From contig NZ_CP009747.1 of NCBI RefSeq assembly GCF_000800255.1, positions 4,774,001-4,838,000 of the forward strand: a DNA stretch of 64,000 bases, given 5' to 3'. The notes beneath the pieces are model-generated. The model saw only the letters and a program-made list of their open reading frames with translations, did not search any database and was not told the DNA's origin. Source of the DNA: Pseudomonas parafulva. GTDB taxonomy: Bacteria; Pseudomonadota; Gammaproteobacteria; Pseudomonadales; Pseudomonadaceae. Shown here in pieces: positions 1 to 8,926 of this stretch (its first letter is position 1; the number at the start of each line of letters is the position of its first letter). The position numbers and the translations under genes were made by a program.

Positions 1-1522
1 GCCAGGCCAGCGGGTCGTCGGGACGGTCTTCGCCGGTCTGGAAGCGTGCCTTGGGGTTGCCCGGGGGATTGAGGATGCTCTGGATGTGGCCGCTGTTGGA
101 CAGCACGAACTCGATGTGGCCGCCGAACAGGTGCGCCGAGCGGTAGCACGACTGCCACGGGGTGATGTGGTCGGCGGTGCCGGCGACGGCGTAGATGTCG
201 CACTGCACCTGCTTGAGGTCGATGGCGGTGCCACAGACCTCCAGGCCGCCGGGGCGGGTCAGCGGGTTGTTCTTGAACATCTCGATCAGGTCGCCGTGGA
301 AGGCGGCGGGCAGGCGCGTGGTGTCGTTGTTCCAGAACAGGATGTCGAACACCGGTGGCTCGTTGCCCAGCAGGTAATTGTTGACCCAGTAGTTCCAGAT
401 CAGGTCGTTGGGGCGCATCCAGGCGAACACCTTGGCCATGTCGCTGCCTTCGAGCACCCCGGCCTGGTAGGAATGGCGCTTGGCCGCCTCCAGCGTGGTT
501 TCATCGACGAACAGCGCCACCTGGGTATCGACCGTGGTGTCGAGCACGCTCACCAGCAGCGTCAGCCCCTTCACCTTGGTTTCGCCCAGTGCGGCGTAGT
601 GGCCCAGCAGCGCGGTGCAGGTGATGCCGCCGGAGCAGGCGCCGAGCATGTTCAAGTCCTTGCTGCCGGTGATCGCCAACACCGCGTCGACCGCTTCCTT
701 GAGTGCTTCGATGTAGGTGGACAGCCCCCACTCGCGCTGGGCCTTGGTCGGGTTGCGCCAACTGATGATGAACGTCTGCTGGTTGGAGCGTAGGCAGAAA
801 CGCGCCAGGCTCTTCTCCGGGCTGAGGTCGAACACGTAGAACTTGTTGATCTGCGGGGGCACCACTAAAAGCGGGCGGCTGTGCACCTGCTCGGTGATCG
901 GCCGGTACTGGATCAGCTCCAGCACGTCGTTGCGAAACACCACCGCGCCCTCGCTGGTGGCGATGTTGCGCCCCACTTCGAAGGCCGCCATGTTCACCTG
1001 GCTGGGCATGCCGCCATTGTTGACCATGTCCTTGGCCAGGTTGGCCATGCCGTCGAGCAGGCTCTTGCCGCCGGTCTCGAAGAAGCGCTTGACGGCCTGC
1101 GGGTTGGCCAAGGTGTTGGTGGGCGCCATGGCCTCGGTCATCAGGTTGATGACGAACTGGCCTCGGCTGATGTCCTGGGGCGACAGGTCGCTGTCGGCGA
1201 TCCAGTCGTTGAGCTCCTTGCGCCAGGCCAGGTAGGTCTGCAGGTAGCGGCGGTACAGTGGGTTCTGGCTCCAGGTCGGATCGCTGAAGCGGCGGTCGTC
1301 GCTGGCCGGGAGCAGCTGCGAATTGCCCAGCACCACGTTCTTCAGTTCCAGTGCGAAATGGGCGACGTGCTTGGCGCTGTGCAGCGGTTGGCGCACGGCC
1401 TGGCGCAACACGGTGCGCGCTGAGCTGAGCAGGTCCTTGCGGCGGATGCCAATGACCGGATTGAGCCCCAGCGTGCTTTCCGAGGCCTGCTTCTGCAGTT
1501 CATCGTTGTTCTTGTTACTCAT
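1..1522 (-). CDS. phaC1: Class II poly(3-hydroxyalkanoate) synthase, 3' end cut by window edge
   Basis: Polymerises medium-chain (R)-3-hydroxyacyl-CoA into polyhydroxyalkanoate on the surface of intracellular granules. The translation starts MSNKNNDELQKQ at 1522 with a GGAGCG ribosome site about 10 nt upstream. It runs about 507 codons to position 1, so only the last part of the roughly 560-residue family length is missing. The lipase-like box GACSGG, carrying the nucleophilic cysteine, is encoded near 621-650. A later GHIQSILNPPGNPKARF stretch contains the catalytic histidine region. The DUF971 gene and hslVU upstream are its usual Pseudomonas neighbours. Class II rather than class I is inferred from the N-terminus and this context. 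Depolymerase and second synthase genes would lie outside the window. Confidence 0.95.
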   Translation of the reverse strand, partial: MSNKNNDELQKQASESTLGLNPVIGIRRKDLLSSARTVLRQAVRQPLHSAKHVAHFALELKNVVLGNSQLLPASDDRRFSDPTWSQNPLYRRYLQTYLAWRKELNDWIADSDLSPQDISRGQFVINLMTEAMAPTNTLANPQAVKRFFETGGKSLLDGMANLAKDMVNNGGMPSQVNMAAFEVGRNIATSEGAVVFRNDVLELIQYRPITEQVHSRPLLVVPPQINKFYVFDLSPEKSLARFCLRSNQQTFIISWRNPTKAQREWGLSTYIEALKEAVDAVLAITGSKDLNMLGACSGGITCTALLGHYAALGETKVKGLTLLVSVLDTTVDTQVALFVDETTLEAAKRHSYQAGVLEGSDMAKVFAWMRPNDLIWNYWVNNYLLGNEPPVFDILFWNNDTTRLPAAFHGDLIEMFKNNPLTRPGGLEVCGTAIDLKQVQCDIYAVAGTADHITPWQSCYRSAHLFGGHIEFVLSNSGHIQSILNPPGNPKARFQTGEDRPDDPLAW

Positions 1523-1756
1523 CTACGACGCTCCGTTGTCTCGAGACGAATACCGACTGCCTGTGGCGGGCTCGCAGGCGACCGCCCGGTACCCCCGCTC
1601 GGGTGACCAGTGATGACGAACAGGTGCTGAAACTTGCCAGACCCCTTGGTTACCCGAGTTTCATGTAATGCGCAAGACAGGCCAGTCATTGGCTGTCTAT
1701 AGGGCATTCAAGCAGAGTTCGTTAGAAAGCGCGTTCCAACGATGTCGCGCCTTGAC

Positions 1757-2134
1757 CTAGAGCATCAGCTTGACCGCAGACACGGCCGGATCACGCGATT
1801 TGCCGGCCTTGTGCAGTTCGTCGAGGTATTCGGCCCACAACTGTGTCTGGCGCAAGCACAGTTGTTCCAGGTACTCCCAGGTGAACAGCCCGCTGTCGTG
1901 GCCGTCATCGAAGGTGAGCTTGAGCGCGTACTGCCCGGCAGGTTCCAGGCCACTGAGCCCGACGTTGATCTTGCCGAACTGCAGGATGGGATTACCGTGC
2001 CCCTGCACCTCGGCCGAAGGCGAGTGCACGCGCAAAAACTCGGCAGGCAGGTGATAGACCTCGCCAGGCGCGTACGTAAGCGAAAGGGTTTTCGAGGCTT
2101 TGTGCAGGTTGATGGCGGTAGGAAGGCGGGCCAT
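1757..2134 (-). CDS. DUF971 (gamma-butyrobetaine hydroxylase-like N-terminal) protein
   Basis: A 125-residue protein beginning MARLPTAINLHKASKTL. The pattern of a short beta-rich N-terminus, then HSPSAEVQGHG, then GLEPAGQYALKLTFDDGHDSGLFTWEYL, is that of the GBBH-like N-terminal fold (DUF971). In eukaryotic hydroxylases this fold is a small zinc-binding domain; the stand-alone bacterial form has no assigned reaction. It sits between hslU and phaC1, all on the minus strand, and is conserved there in pseudomonads. It is separated from hslU by about 180 nt of repeats, so co-transcription is uncertain. Confidence 0.85.
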   Translation of the reverse strand: MARLPTAINLHKASKTLSLTYAPGEVYHLPAEFLRVHSPSAEVQGHGNPILQFGKINVGLSGLEPAGQYALKLTFDDGHDSGLFTWEYLEQLCLRQTQLWAEYLDELHKAGKSRDPAVSAVKLML

Positions 2135-2152
2135 GACACATCTCTTTTTTGA

Positions 2153-2316
2153 GCTTCAAGCTGCAAGCTACAAGCTACAAGAGGTGAGATTCAAGCTATC
2201 GCGGATGTATCTGAAGAAAAAGCGCTGCTGCAAGCGACACACATGAGCTTGTCGCTTGCAGCTTGTGCTTGAAGCTCAGACCCAGCTTGTCGCTTGCAGC
2301 TTATCGCTTGAAGCTT
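2153..2316. repeat. Heptanucleotide repeat array, two opposed blocks
   Basis: Between DUF971 and hslU. The left block (2153-2181) is a run of 7-nt units of form GCTNCAA: GCTTCAA, GCTGCAA, GCTACAA, GCTACAA. The right part (about 2245-2277 and 2284-2316) carries the reverse-complement unit (GCTTGNN) in two near-copies, so the whole region can fold back on itself. The last bases overlap the hslU stop codon. The same unit recurs at about 11467-11557, 32603-32753 and 41553-41584. Confidence 0.8.
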
Positions 2317-3658
2317 AAAGGATGTAACGGGAGAGGTCTTCGTTCTGTGCCAGTTCGCCCAGGTGGCCGTTGACGTAGGTGGCGTCGATGTTGACCGGGG
2401 TTTCGTCGTGGCCGCTGGCCAGGTCGCCGGCGCTGAACGACAGCTCTTCGAGCAGGCGCTCGAGCAGCGTGTGCAGGCGGCGGGCGCCGATGTTTTCGGT
2501 CTTTTCGTTGACCTGGTAGGCGATCTCGGCCAGGCGCTTGATGCCGTCTTCGGCGAAGGCGATGTTCAGGCCTTCGGTCTTGAGCAACTCGCGGTACTGC
2601 TCGGTCAGCGATGCATGCGGCTCGGTGAGGATGCGCTCGAAGTCCTGCGGGGTCAGGGCCTTGAGTTCGACGCGGATCGGCAGACGGCCCTGCAGCTCAG
2701 GCACCAGGTCGCTCGGCTTGCTCAGGTGGAAGGCGCCGGAGGCGATGAACAGGATGTGATCGGTCTTGACCATGCCCAGCTTGGTGTTCACGGTGCAGCC
2801 CTCGATCAGCGGCAGCAGGTCGCGCTGCACGCCTTCACGGGACACATCGGCACCGCCGACGTTGCCGCGCTTGGCCACCTTGTCGATCTCGTCGATGAAC
2901 ACGATGCCATGCTGCTCCACCGCTTCCAGGGCCTTGGCCTTGAGCTCTTCCTCGTTGACCAGGCGGCTGGCTTCCTCGTCACGGACCATCTTCAGCGCTT
3001 CCTTGACCTTGAGCTTGCGGCTCTTGCGCTTGCCCTTGCCCATGTTGGCGAACAGGCTCTGCAACTGGTTGGTCATCTCTTCCATGCCGGGCGGCGCGGC
3101 GATTTCCACGCCCACTGCGTCGGCGACCTCGATGTCGATTTCCTTGTCGTCCAGCTCGCCCTGGCGCAGGCGCTTGCGGAACAGTTGGCGGGTGTTGGAG
3201 TCGCTGCTCGACTGCTGGGCTTCCTCGCTGAAGCTGCTGACCCGAGCCTGCGGCAGCAGGGCGTCGAGGATGCGGTCTTCGGCGGCGTCTTCGGCGCGGT
3301 GGCGCACGCGGACGATTTCCTGCTCGCGCAGCATTTTCAGGGCCGCATCGGCCAGGTCGCGGATGATCGACTCGACGTCACGGCCGACATAGCCCACTTC
3401 GGTGAACTTGGTCGCTTCGACCTTGATGAACGGCGCGTTGGCCAGCTTGGCCAGGCGCCGGGCGATTTCGGTCTTGCCCACGCCCGTGGGGCCGATCATG
3501 AGGATGTTCTTGGGCGTGACTTCGGCGCGCAGTTCCAGCGGCAGTTGCATGCGCCGCCAGCGGTTGCGCAGGGCGATGGCCACGGCGCGCTTGGCGTCGT
3601 CCTGGCCGATGATGTGGCGGTTGAGTTCGTGGACGATCTCGCGGGGGGTCATGGACAT
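2315..3658 (-). CDS. hslU: HslU ATPase subunit of the HslVU (ClpYQ) protease
   Basis: AAA+ unfoldase that feeds substrates into the HslV peptidase in the cytoplasm. It is 447 residues, the usual length. It starts [13 protein letters not shown], matching the family start. The Walker A motif GPTGVGKT is at about residues 56-63, and the Walker B stretch [13 protein letters not shown] follows the variable I-domain. The C-terminus is EDLSRYIL, the conserved tail that docks into HslV and activates it. It lies 76 nt downstream of hslV, and a hairpin followed by a T run separates the two. It shares the heat-shock promoter upstream of hslV. Confidence 0.97.
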   Translation of the reverse strand: MSMTPREIVHELNRHIIGQDDAKRAVAIALRNRWRRMQLPLELRAEVTPKNILMIGPTGVGKTEIARRLAKLANAPFIKVEATKFTEVGYVGRDVESIIRDLADAALKMLREQEIVRVRHRAEDAAEDRILDALLPQARVSSFSEEAQQSSSDSNTRQLFRKRLRQGELDDKEIDIEVADAVGVEIAAPPGMEEMTNQLQSLFANMGKGKRKSRKLKVKEALKMVRDEEASRLVNEEELKAKALEAVEQHGIVFIDEIDKVAKRGNVGGADVSREGVQRDLLPLIEGCTVNTKLGMVKTDHILFIASGAFHLSKPSDLVPELQGRLPIRVELKALTPQDFERILTEPHASLTEQYRELLKTEGLNIAFAEDGIKRLAEIAYQVNEKTENIGARRLHTLLERLLEELSFSAGDLASGHDETPVNIDATYVNGHLGELAQNEDLSRYIL

Positions 3659-3696
3659 GATGAATTGGGGCCTCGGATGGAGTGGATCAGCGTGGG

Positions 3697-3720
3697 AAAA
3701 AGTCCCGCAGCGCGCGGGAC
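3697..3720 (-). terminator. Intercistronic hairpin plus T-run between hslV and hslU
   Basis: Read on the minus strand, a 7-bp stem GTCCCGC/GCGGGAC with a 5-nt loop is followed directly by TTTTT. This is the layout of a short rho-independent terminator. It lies inside the hslV-hslU operon, so it probably acts as a partial terminator or a processing/stability stem and may set the HslV:HslU ratio. Confidence 0.6.
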
Positions 3721-3734
3721 ACCAGAACAGCTGA

Positions 3735-4265
3735 TCACTCGGCCAGGTCCTGCTCCTCGATGGTCAGGTTGTGGTTGGTGAACACGCAGATGTCGCCGGC
3801 GATGTTCAACGCGGTCTCGGCGATTTCGCGGGCCGAGAGGTCGGTTTTGTTCAGCAGGGCGCGTGCAGCGGCCTGGGCGTAGGCGCCGCCGGAACCCATG
3901 GCGATCAGGCCGTCTTCGGGTTCGACCACGTCGCCGTTACCGGTGATGATCAGCGAGGCGTCCTTGTTGGCCACGGCCAGCATGGCCTCCAGGCGGCTCA
4001 AGGTGCGGTCGGTACGCCACTCCTTGGCCAGCTCGACGGCAGCGCGCACCAGATGGCCGGAATGCTTCTGCAGTTGCGACTCGAAGCGCTCGAACAGGGT
4101 GAAGGCGTCGGCGGTAGCGCCGGCAAAGCCTGCGATGACCTCGCCGTTGTACAGGCGCCGGACTTTCTTGGCGTTGCCTTTCATCACGGTGTTGCCCAGG
4201 GATACCTGGCCGTCGCCGCCCATGACGACTTTGCCGTTACGGCGGACTGAAACGATGGTGGTCAA
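3735..4265 (-). CDS. hslV: HslV peptidase subunit of the HslVU protease, TTG start
   Basis: N-terminal-nucleophile threonine peptidase that forms the double-hexamer core of HslVU. With a TTG start at 4265 the protein is 176 residues, the family length, and begins (M)[19 protein letters not shown]. This exposes the catalytic threonine after Met removal. GGAG lies upstream at normal spacing. The upstream in-frame ATG at 4337 would add 24 residues and falls inside the -35 element of the promoter, so it is rejected. The motif [18 protein letters not shown] is typical. hslU follows. Confidence 0.96.
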   Translation of the reverse strand: MTTIVSVRRNGKVVMGGDGQVSLGNTVMKGNAKKVRRLYNGEVIAGFAGATADAFTLFERFESQLQKHSGHLVRAAVELAKEWRTDRTLSRLEAMLAVANKDASLIITGNGDVVEPEDGLIAMGSGGAYAQAAARALLNKTDLSAREIAETALNIAGDICVFTNHNLTIEEQDLAE

Positions 4266-4310
4266 GAGAGAGTCTCCACGCAGCGGGGCGAAAATGCCTG
4301 TTGCAGACTC

Positions 4311-4338
4311 ATATGGGGGTGGGGGGAAGAATTTCAAC
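4311..4338 (-). promoter_or_regulatory. Sigma-32 heat-shock promoter of hslVU
   Basis: On the minus strand, TTGAAA (4332-4337, preceded by G) is followed by a 13-nt spacer and CCCCATAT (4311-4318). Both elements and the spacing match the sigma-32 consensus CTTGAAA-N(11-16)-CCCCATNT. Transcription should start near 4303, about 38 nt before the TTG start of hslV. Confidence 0.88.
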
Positions 4339-4379
4339 CGGTGCGGATGAATGGTCGTGATGAGGCCTCAGGGGAACGC

Positions 4380-5027
4380 TTAACTCTGTTTTGACCAGCC
4401 ACACAGCCAACCCCGGAGAATGTTGGCGACTACAGGTGCAAACGGGGGCAGTCTACCCTCGACTGGAGTACTCAAATCCTCAAGAAGTGCGTGTAACAAG
4501 TCATCTTCTTCAAGAGGGGAGGTGGGATCAATACCGTGGATCACCATCAGCGCGTGGGAGAGCGTTTTACGCTTTTCTACTAACGAGCGATTGTTTCGCT
4601 CGTGATCGCCAAGGTTTAAGATTCTTATCGTTTCCTGCGCACGCTCGGTAAGTCCCTCTACTCGACCGCTGATTCGGAATTTTAGCTCACCTTCACACTC
4701 ATCCATCAGTGGAGTGAGTCCCATGAGTTGATGGCCATGAGCGTCATCACACTGCCCCCTTGATGTACAACTAGCCACGATATTATCGTAGGCCACGCTC
4801 AAATGTGGATGCGAAGATCGCGGCAGTATATGCTCATTCATCGTGTCTGGAGACTCACCACTCACAAACTGACAACAATATGCGCAAAGATAAAACTGTT
4901 CGGCTACGCAAGAGCGCCTAATCGCATCTCTTTCGGGGTGGCCCAAGGAATCGTAATGTCGTCCAGGATTGTTGCGCTTCCAATGTGTAAGCGCAACTGG
5001 CTCTATTGATTTATTGATTTTTTTCAA
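4380..5027 (-). CDS. ptuB: PtuB-like HNH nuclease of a Septu anti-phage system
   Basis: A 215-residue protein with an HNH-nuclease layout: zinc-type cysteines in CAYC (C48, C51), the core EH in MNEHILPRS (residues 65-66), the asparagine region YDNIVASC (N82, C87), then C93 and H97. This matches the HNH partner (PtuB, TIGR02646-like) of Septu, which is thought to degrade nucleic acid once the ATPase partner senses infection. The start is TTG at 5027, supported by AGGAG seven nt upstream. It overlaps the end of ptuA by 17 nt, so the two are translationally linked. It is clearly richer in A/T than its neighbours. No reverse transcriptase lies nearby, which argues against a retron. Confidence 0.85.
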   Translation of the reverse strand: MKKINKSIEPVALTHWKRNNPGRHYDSLGHPERDAIRRSCVAEQFYLCAYCCQFVSGESPDTMNEHILPRSSHPHLSVAYDNIVASCTSRGQCDDAHGHQLMGLTPLMDECEGELKFRISGRVEGLTERAQETIRILNLGDHERNNRSLVEKRKTLSHALMVIHGIDPTSPLEEDDLLHALLEDLSTPVEGRLPPFAPVVANILRGWLCGWSKQS

Positions 5028-6465
5028 CGCGGAGCTCCTGCTTTCTCAACATCAGTCTCGCTTTTGTAAGCTCGGTATTGTTCGGTGAGACATTTTTCTC
5101 TAGATAGGCGATTATACCCTTTGCTTTTTTGAGTTCTAAGTCCTGAATTGCGTCGTAGAGATCGTTGAAGTAGCTTTCTATTTTGGAGTTGCGTATTGGG
5201 GTGTCCATGACGTCTAGTAATACGGAGTTGGCATCCTGACCGTATTGCGAAGTTACAGCGTTGACCGCTCCATCGTCCAAGGAGTAAATTTTCAGGTCTT
5301 GAGTGTCACTAATGACAAGAGGTGAGTGAGTGGTCAAAATGAACTGACAGTTGGGAAATGTTATTTTTAATTGTTCTACGATTCCGCGCTGCCATTTAGG
5401 GTGTAGATGCATATCCACTTCGTCAATCAAGACAATTCCGCGTCCTTGCAGTGGGGATTCAAGAGTGGGGTTTAACATGGAGAGTCTGCGAGCTATATCG
5501 CCCACCAGTGCCAAGAGAGATTTTTCACCTTGTGAAAGCTGTAGTATGTCCAGTGTTTCATTTTTTTTGTCAACCAGCATTTGCAGTCGAGGTTTGCGAT
5601 GCACTCTTAAATTTTTGAACCCGGGCATGAACTGCTCAATCGCATCGCGCACGGCTGTGAGCTGTCGGTCTTTTGGAAGAGTTTGGGCGTGAGATAAGAG
5701 CTTTGGAATTTTAACGCTGACGGCATTGTTGACATCCGAAATGGTCTTGTTTAAGACTTCTAGCAATGCTGTACGTTTGCTTTTTGAAAGAAGAGTGTCC
5801 TCTGTAACCGCGTTTTTTGCTGCGTGTGCGGCTTCTAGTAACGCATTCCCTTCCTTAGCGTAAGCGTGCAATTCATTTTCATGATCCTCTCTGTCACGGA
5901 ACCATTCGAAAAATTTACTGAAATTGGCAGTATTTTCAGTGAATCCATCATAGCCAGCCAATTGTGGAAACGTAGGGTTTCTACGGGGTTTGAGTGGTGC
6001 GTCGATCACTGATCGCTCCACGGGATAGTACGCGATCAATGGAAGGTCGTATGGCGCTTCAGTAGTTAATGCTTCTCGATAAAGAGCTGCTAATTGAACC
6101 AGTCCGGACAGCTTGCTGACTTCAGGGCTGTTGAAACCTGGACGGGTACGGACAAGTTTCCAGCTAAAATGACTATCGACATCCTTGGTCGTCAAGTCCG
6201 AAACTTCGATCTGGATTGATGCGGTGTTTTCCGAGTTGTTGATCTCGTCATCTTTTATGAGGCTGCCGGAGCCTTTTTCCGAGCGCAGGCGTGCGATGAA
6301 CCATCCTAGAGAAATCGACAGAGATTTCAGTATGGATGTCTTGCCTGCGCCGTTATTGCCGACCAATATCAAGGCTTGAGAAGGAGCATCATTTGCTTTC
6401 AAAAGAGAAAGTTCGAGACGCTTGAAACGGCCAATGTTCTCTATTCGAAAAGCTCGGATTTGCAT
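5011..6465 (-). CDS. ptuA: PtuA-like AAA ATPase of a Septu anti-phage system
   Basis: A 484-residue ABC/SMC-type ATPase of the overcoming-lysogenisation/Septu group. Walker A is GNNGAGKT (36-43), YYPVERSV is at 146-153, the ABC signature LSQGEKS at 310-316, Walker B IVLIDEVD at 344-351 with the catalytic glutamate, and the H-loop histidine in FILTTH is H380. A helical insertion lies between about 180 and 280. The ATG at 6465 is preceded by AAGG at 8-nt spacing, so longer in-frame starts are rejected. It pairs with ptuB downstream, with overlapping ends. PtuA is expected to form the sensor/scaffold that regulates the PtuB nuclease. Base composition differs from the flanking housekeeping genes, which suggests horizontal acquisition. 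Confidence 0.88.
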   Translation of the reverse strand: MQIRAFRIENIGRFKRLELSLLKANDAPSQALILVGNNGAGKTSILKSLSISLGWFIARLRSEKGSGSLIKDDEINNSENTASIQIEVSDLTTKDVDSHFSWKLVRTRPGFNSPEVSKLSGLVQLAALYREALTTEAPYDLPLIAYYPVERSVIDAPLKPRRNPTFPQLAGYDGFTENTANFSKFFEWFRDREDHENELHAYAKEGNALLEAAHAAKNAVTEDTLLSKSKRTALLEVLNKTISDVNNAVSVKIPKLLSHAQTLPKDRQLTAVRDAIEQFMPGFKNLRVHRKPRLQMLVDKKNETLDILQLSQGEKSLLALVGDIARRLSMLNPTLESPLQGRGIVLIDEVDMHLHPKWQRGIVEQLKITFPNCQFILTTHSPLVISDTQDLKIYSLDDGAVNAVTSQYGQDANSVLLDVMDTPIRNSKIESYFNDLYDAIQDLELKKAKGIIAYLEKNVSPNNTELTKARLMLRKQELRVEKNQ

Positions 6466-6604
6466 AATGTCAACCTTATGGATTTCACGCCGTTCGGGCG
6501 CGCACAACCTGGCAACCTTAGCATGCATGCGAATGATATCTGGAGCATGAGAGAGATTATCAATCCGTCAGACACTTCGTGTATCGAGTAGCGGTACGTG
6601 CTTG

Positions 6605-6633
6605 AGAAAAACCAGGGCCGCATCGCAGCCCTT
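6605..6633 (-). terminator. Rho-independent terminator of the pyr cluster
   Basis: On the minus strand, AGGGC and GCCCT arms around a short loop are followed by GG and then TTTTT, just after the pyrC' stop codon. It ends the pyrR-pyrB-pyrC' transcript before the ptuA region. The remaining 6466-6600 interval is AT-rich and presumably holds the ptuA promoter; no convincing -35/-10 pair could be fixed. Confidence 0.7.
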
Positions 6634-6641
6634 GCGTCCTC

Positions 6642-7913
6642 TCAGGCCTCGTGGCACACCCGCCCGTCGACCAGGGTGTAGCGTACCGCGCCCGGCAGGC
6701 AGTGGCCGATGAACGGGCAGTTCTCGCCCCGCGAGAACCAGTGTTCGCCAGCGACCGTCGAGGCGTTGGGGTCGAACAGCACCAGGTCGGCGGCGGCACC
6801 CACCTTCAGCTCGCCGGCTGGCAGGCGCAGGGCCTGGGCCGGGCCGCTGGACAGGCGTGCCAGCAGGGTCGGCAGGTCGAGCAGGCCGTCTTCCACCAGG
6901 GTCATGGCCAGCGGCAGCAGCAGTTCGACGCTGCTGATGCCCGGTTCAGTAGCGCCGAACGGCGCCAGCTTGGCATCACGCTCATGGGGCTGGTGATGGC
7001 TGGAAATGGCCTGGATCACCCCGGACTTCACCGCTTCGCGCAGGCCATCGCGGTCGGCGGCGGTGCGCAGCGGTGGTTGCACGTGGTAGAGGCTGGAGAA
7101 GTCGCGCAGGGCGTCGTCGGTGAGGATCAACTGGTACAGCGCCACATCGGCGGTGACCGGCAGCCCCAACTGCTGGGCCTGGGCGATCAGGCGCGCGCCA
7201 CGGGCGCTGGTGATCTGGGTGAAGTGCGCGCGTACGCCGCTCTGCTCGACCAGCAGCAGGTTGCGCGCCAGGGCCACGGTCTCGGCGCTTTCGGGAATGC
7301 CTGGCAGGCCGAGGAAGCTCGCCATGGCGCCTTCGTGGGCCAGGCCGCCGGCCGACAGGTCGCGGTCCTGGGAATGGAACACCACGGTCAGGTCGAAGGT
7401 GGCGGCATACTCCAGGGCGCGGGCCAGGGTGCGGTTGTTGGGGATTTCCTTGAGGCCGTTGCCGAAGGCCACGCAGCCGGTGTCGCGCAAAGCCACCAGT
7501 TCGGCCAGTTGCTCGCCGTCCAGGCCTTTGGTGAGTGCGCCGATCGGGTAGACCTTGCTGTTGCCCGCGTCACGGGCGCGGTCGAGGATCAGCTCGGCCA
7601 CTGCCGAGGTGTCGAGCACGGGTTTGGTCTGCGGTGGGCAGCACAGACTGGTGACGCCGCCGGCCACCGCCGCGCGGGTTTCGCTGGCGATGTTGCCCTT
7701 GCGGCTGAAGCCTGGTTCGCGCAGGGCGACGTCGAGGTCGACCAGGCCGGGCGCGGCCACCAGGCCCTCGGCCTGGAGCGTGCGGCGGGCGCTGAAGCCG
7801 GCCGGGGCTGCGCCGATGGCGACGATCCGCCCGCCTTCGAGGTGCAGGTCGCTGACCTGGTCCAGGCCGCTGCTGGGATCGATGACCCGTGCGCCGATGA
7901 TGCTGATGGTCAC
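6642..7913 (-). CDS. pyrC': Dihydroorotase-like non-catalytic subunit of aspartate transcarbamoylase
   Basis: A 423-residue amidohydrolase-fold protein starting [16 protein letters not shown]. True dihydroorotases carry an HxH metal-binding motif in a DxHxHxREPG context; here the stretch reads [10 protein letters not shown], so both metal histidines are gone. This is the known pseudo-dihydroorotase PyrC' that holds pseudomonad PyrB in a dodecamer but has no dihydroorotase activity. Its start overlaps the pyrB stop by 4 nt, consistent with tight coupling of the two subunits. The catalytic dihydroorotase should be encoded elsewhere. Confidence 0.93.
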   Translation of the reverse strand: MTISIIGARVIDPSSGLDQVSDLHLEGGRIVAIGAAPAGFSARRTLQAEGLVAAPGLVDLDVALREPGFSRKGNIASETRAAVAGGVTSLCCPPQTKPVLDTSAVAELILDRARDAGNSKVYPIGALTKGLDGEQLAELVALRDTGCVAFGNGLKEIPNNRTLARALEYAATFDLTVVFHSQDRDLSAGGLAHEGAMASFLGLPGIPESAETVALARNLLLVEQSGVRAHFTQITSARGARLIAQAQQLGLPVTADVALYQLILTDDALRDFSSLYHVQPPLRTAADRDGLREAVKSGVIQAISSHHQPHERDAKLAPFGATEPGISSVELLLPLAMTLVEDGLLDLPTLLARLSSGPAQALRLPAGELKVGAAADLVLFDPNASTVAGEHWFSRGENCPFIGHCLPGAVRYTLVDGRVCHEA

Positions 7914-8914
7914 AGGGCGTTCTCCTGGTCGAGTTGACGTTGCGCGTTCTGGCCGCTCATGGCCATCGACAGCACGGCCATGCGTACGGCGATGCCGTAG
8001 GTGACCTGGTTGAGGATCACCGAATGCTTGCCGTCGGCCACCGCCGATTCGATTTCCACGCCGCGGTTGATCGGGCCTGGGTGCATCACGATGGCGTCCG
8101 GCTTGGCCTTGGCCAGGCGCGCGGTGGTCAGGCCGAACAGGCGGTAGAACTCGCCTTCGCTGGGCAGCAGGCCGCCGGCCATGCGCTCGCGTTGCAGGCG
8201 CAGCATGATCACCACATCGACGTCCTTGAGCCCCTCGGCCAGGTCGGTGTAGACCTTCACCCCGTACTGCTCGATGCCGATCGGGATCAGGGTCTTCGGC
8301 CCGATCACGCGGATGTCCGGGCAGCCCAGGGCCTTGAGCGCGAGCATGTCGGAGCGGGCCACGCGCGAATGCAGGATGTCGCCGACGATGGCCACCGACA
8401 GGTTCTCGAAGCTGCCTTTGTGGCGACGGATGGTGAGCATGTCGAGCATGCCCTGGGTGGGGTGCGCATGGCGGCCGTCACCGCCGTTGATCACGGCCAC
8501 CTCCGGGCAGACGTGCTCGGCGATGAAGTGCGCGGCGCCGGAGTCCGAATGGCGCACGACGAACATGTCGGCGGCCATGGCTTCGAGGTTGCGCAGGGTG
8601 TCGAACAGGGTTTCGCCCTTGCTGGTGGACGAGGTGGACACGTTCAGGCTGATGACGTCGGCCGACAGGCGCTGGGCGGCCAGCTCGAAGGTGGTGCGGG
8701 TCCGTGTGGAGTTCTCGAAGAACACGTTGCACACGGTCTTGCCGCGCAGCAGCGGGACTTTCTTCACGGCGCGGGCGCCGACTTCGAGGAAGGAGTCGGC
8801 GGTGTCGAGGATTTCGGTGAGCAGTTCGCGGGGCAAACCGTCGAGCGAGAGGAAATGGCGTAGCTGGCCCTGGTCGTTGAGCTGCAGCGGGCGCTTGGCG
8901 TCGAATGGCGTCAT
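7910..8914 (-). CDS. pyrB: Aspartate carbamoyltransferase catalytic chain
   Basis: Condenses carbamoyl phosphate with aspartate in de novo pyrimidine synthesis. It is 334 residues, the length of the longer pseudomonad type. [16 protein letters not shown] is the carbamoyl-phosphate binding motif. [12 protein letters not shown] and [12 protein letters not shown] are further family signatures. It starts 12 nt after pyrR and overlaps pyrC' by 4 nt, giving the order pyrR-pyrB-pyrC'. No regulatory chain (PyrI) is present, as expected for this enzyme class. Confidence 0.97.
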   Translation of the reverse strand: MTPFDAKRPLQLNDQGQLRHFLSLDGLPRELLTEILDTADSFLEVGARAVKKVPLLRGKTVCNVFFENSTRTRTTFELAAQRLSADVISLNVSTSSTSKGETLFDTLRNLEAMAADMFVVRHSDSGAAHFIAEHVCPEVAVINGGDGRHAHPTQGMLDMLTIRRHKGSFENLSVAIVGDILHSRVARSDMLALKALGCPDIRVIGPKTLIPIGIEQYGVKVYTDLAEGLKDVDVVIMLRLQRERMAGGLLPSEGEFYRLFGLTTARLAKAKPDAIVMHPGPINRGVEIESAVADGKHSVILNQVTYGIAVRMAVLSMAMSGQNAQRQLDQENAL

Positions 8915-8926
8915 CGCGGGGGACTC

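Noticed and set aside
1650..1720. Sigma-54 promoter before phaC1
   Set aside because: A TGGC...TTGC pair is present on the minus strand, but the GG to GC distance is two bases too short.
4266..4337. ATG at 4337 as the hslV start
   Set aside because: It lies in the -35 of the heat-shock promoter and would hide the catalytic threonine behind 24 extra residues.
4380..6465. Retron (Ec78-type) instead of Septu
   Set aside because: No reverse transcriptase and no msr/msd-like repeat on either side.
5011..6528. Longer ptuA start at 6528
   Set aside because: No ribosome site; the ATG at 6465 has AAGG at 8 nt and matches the family N-terminus.
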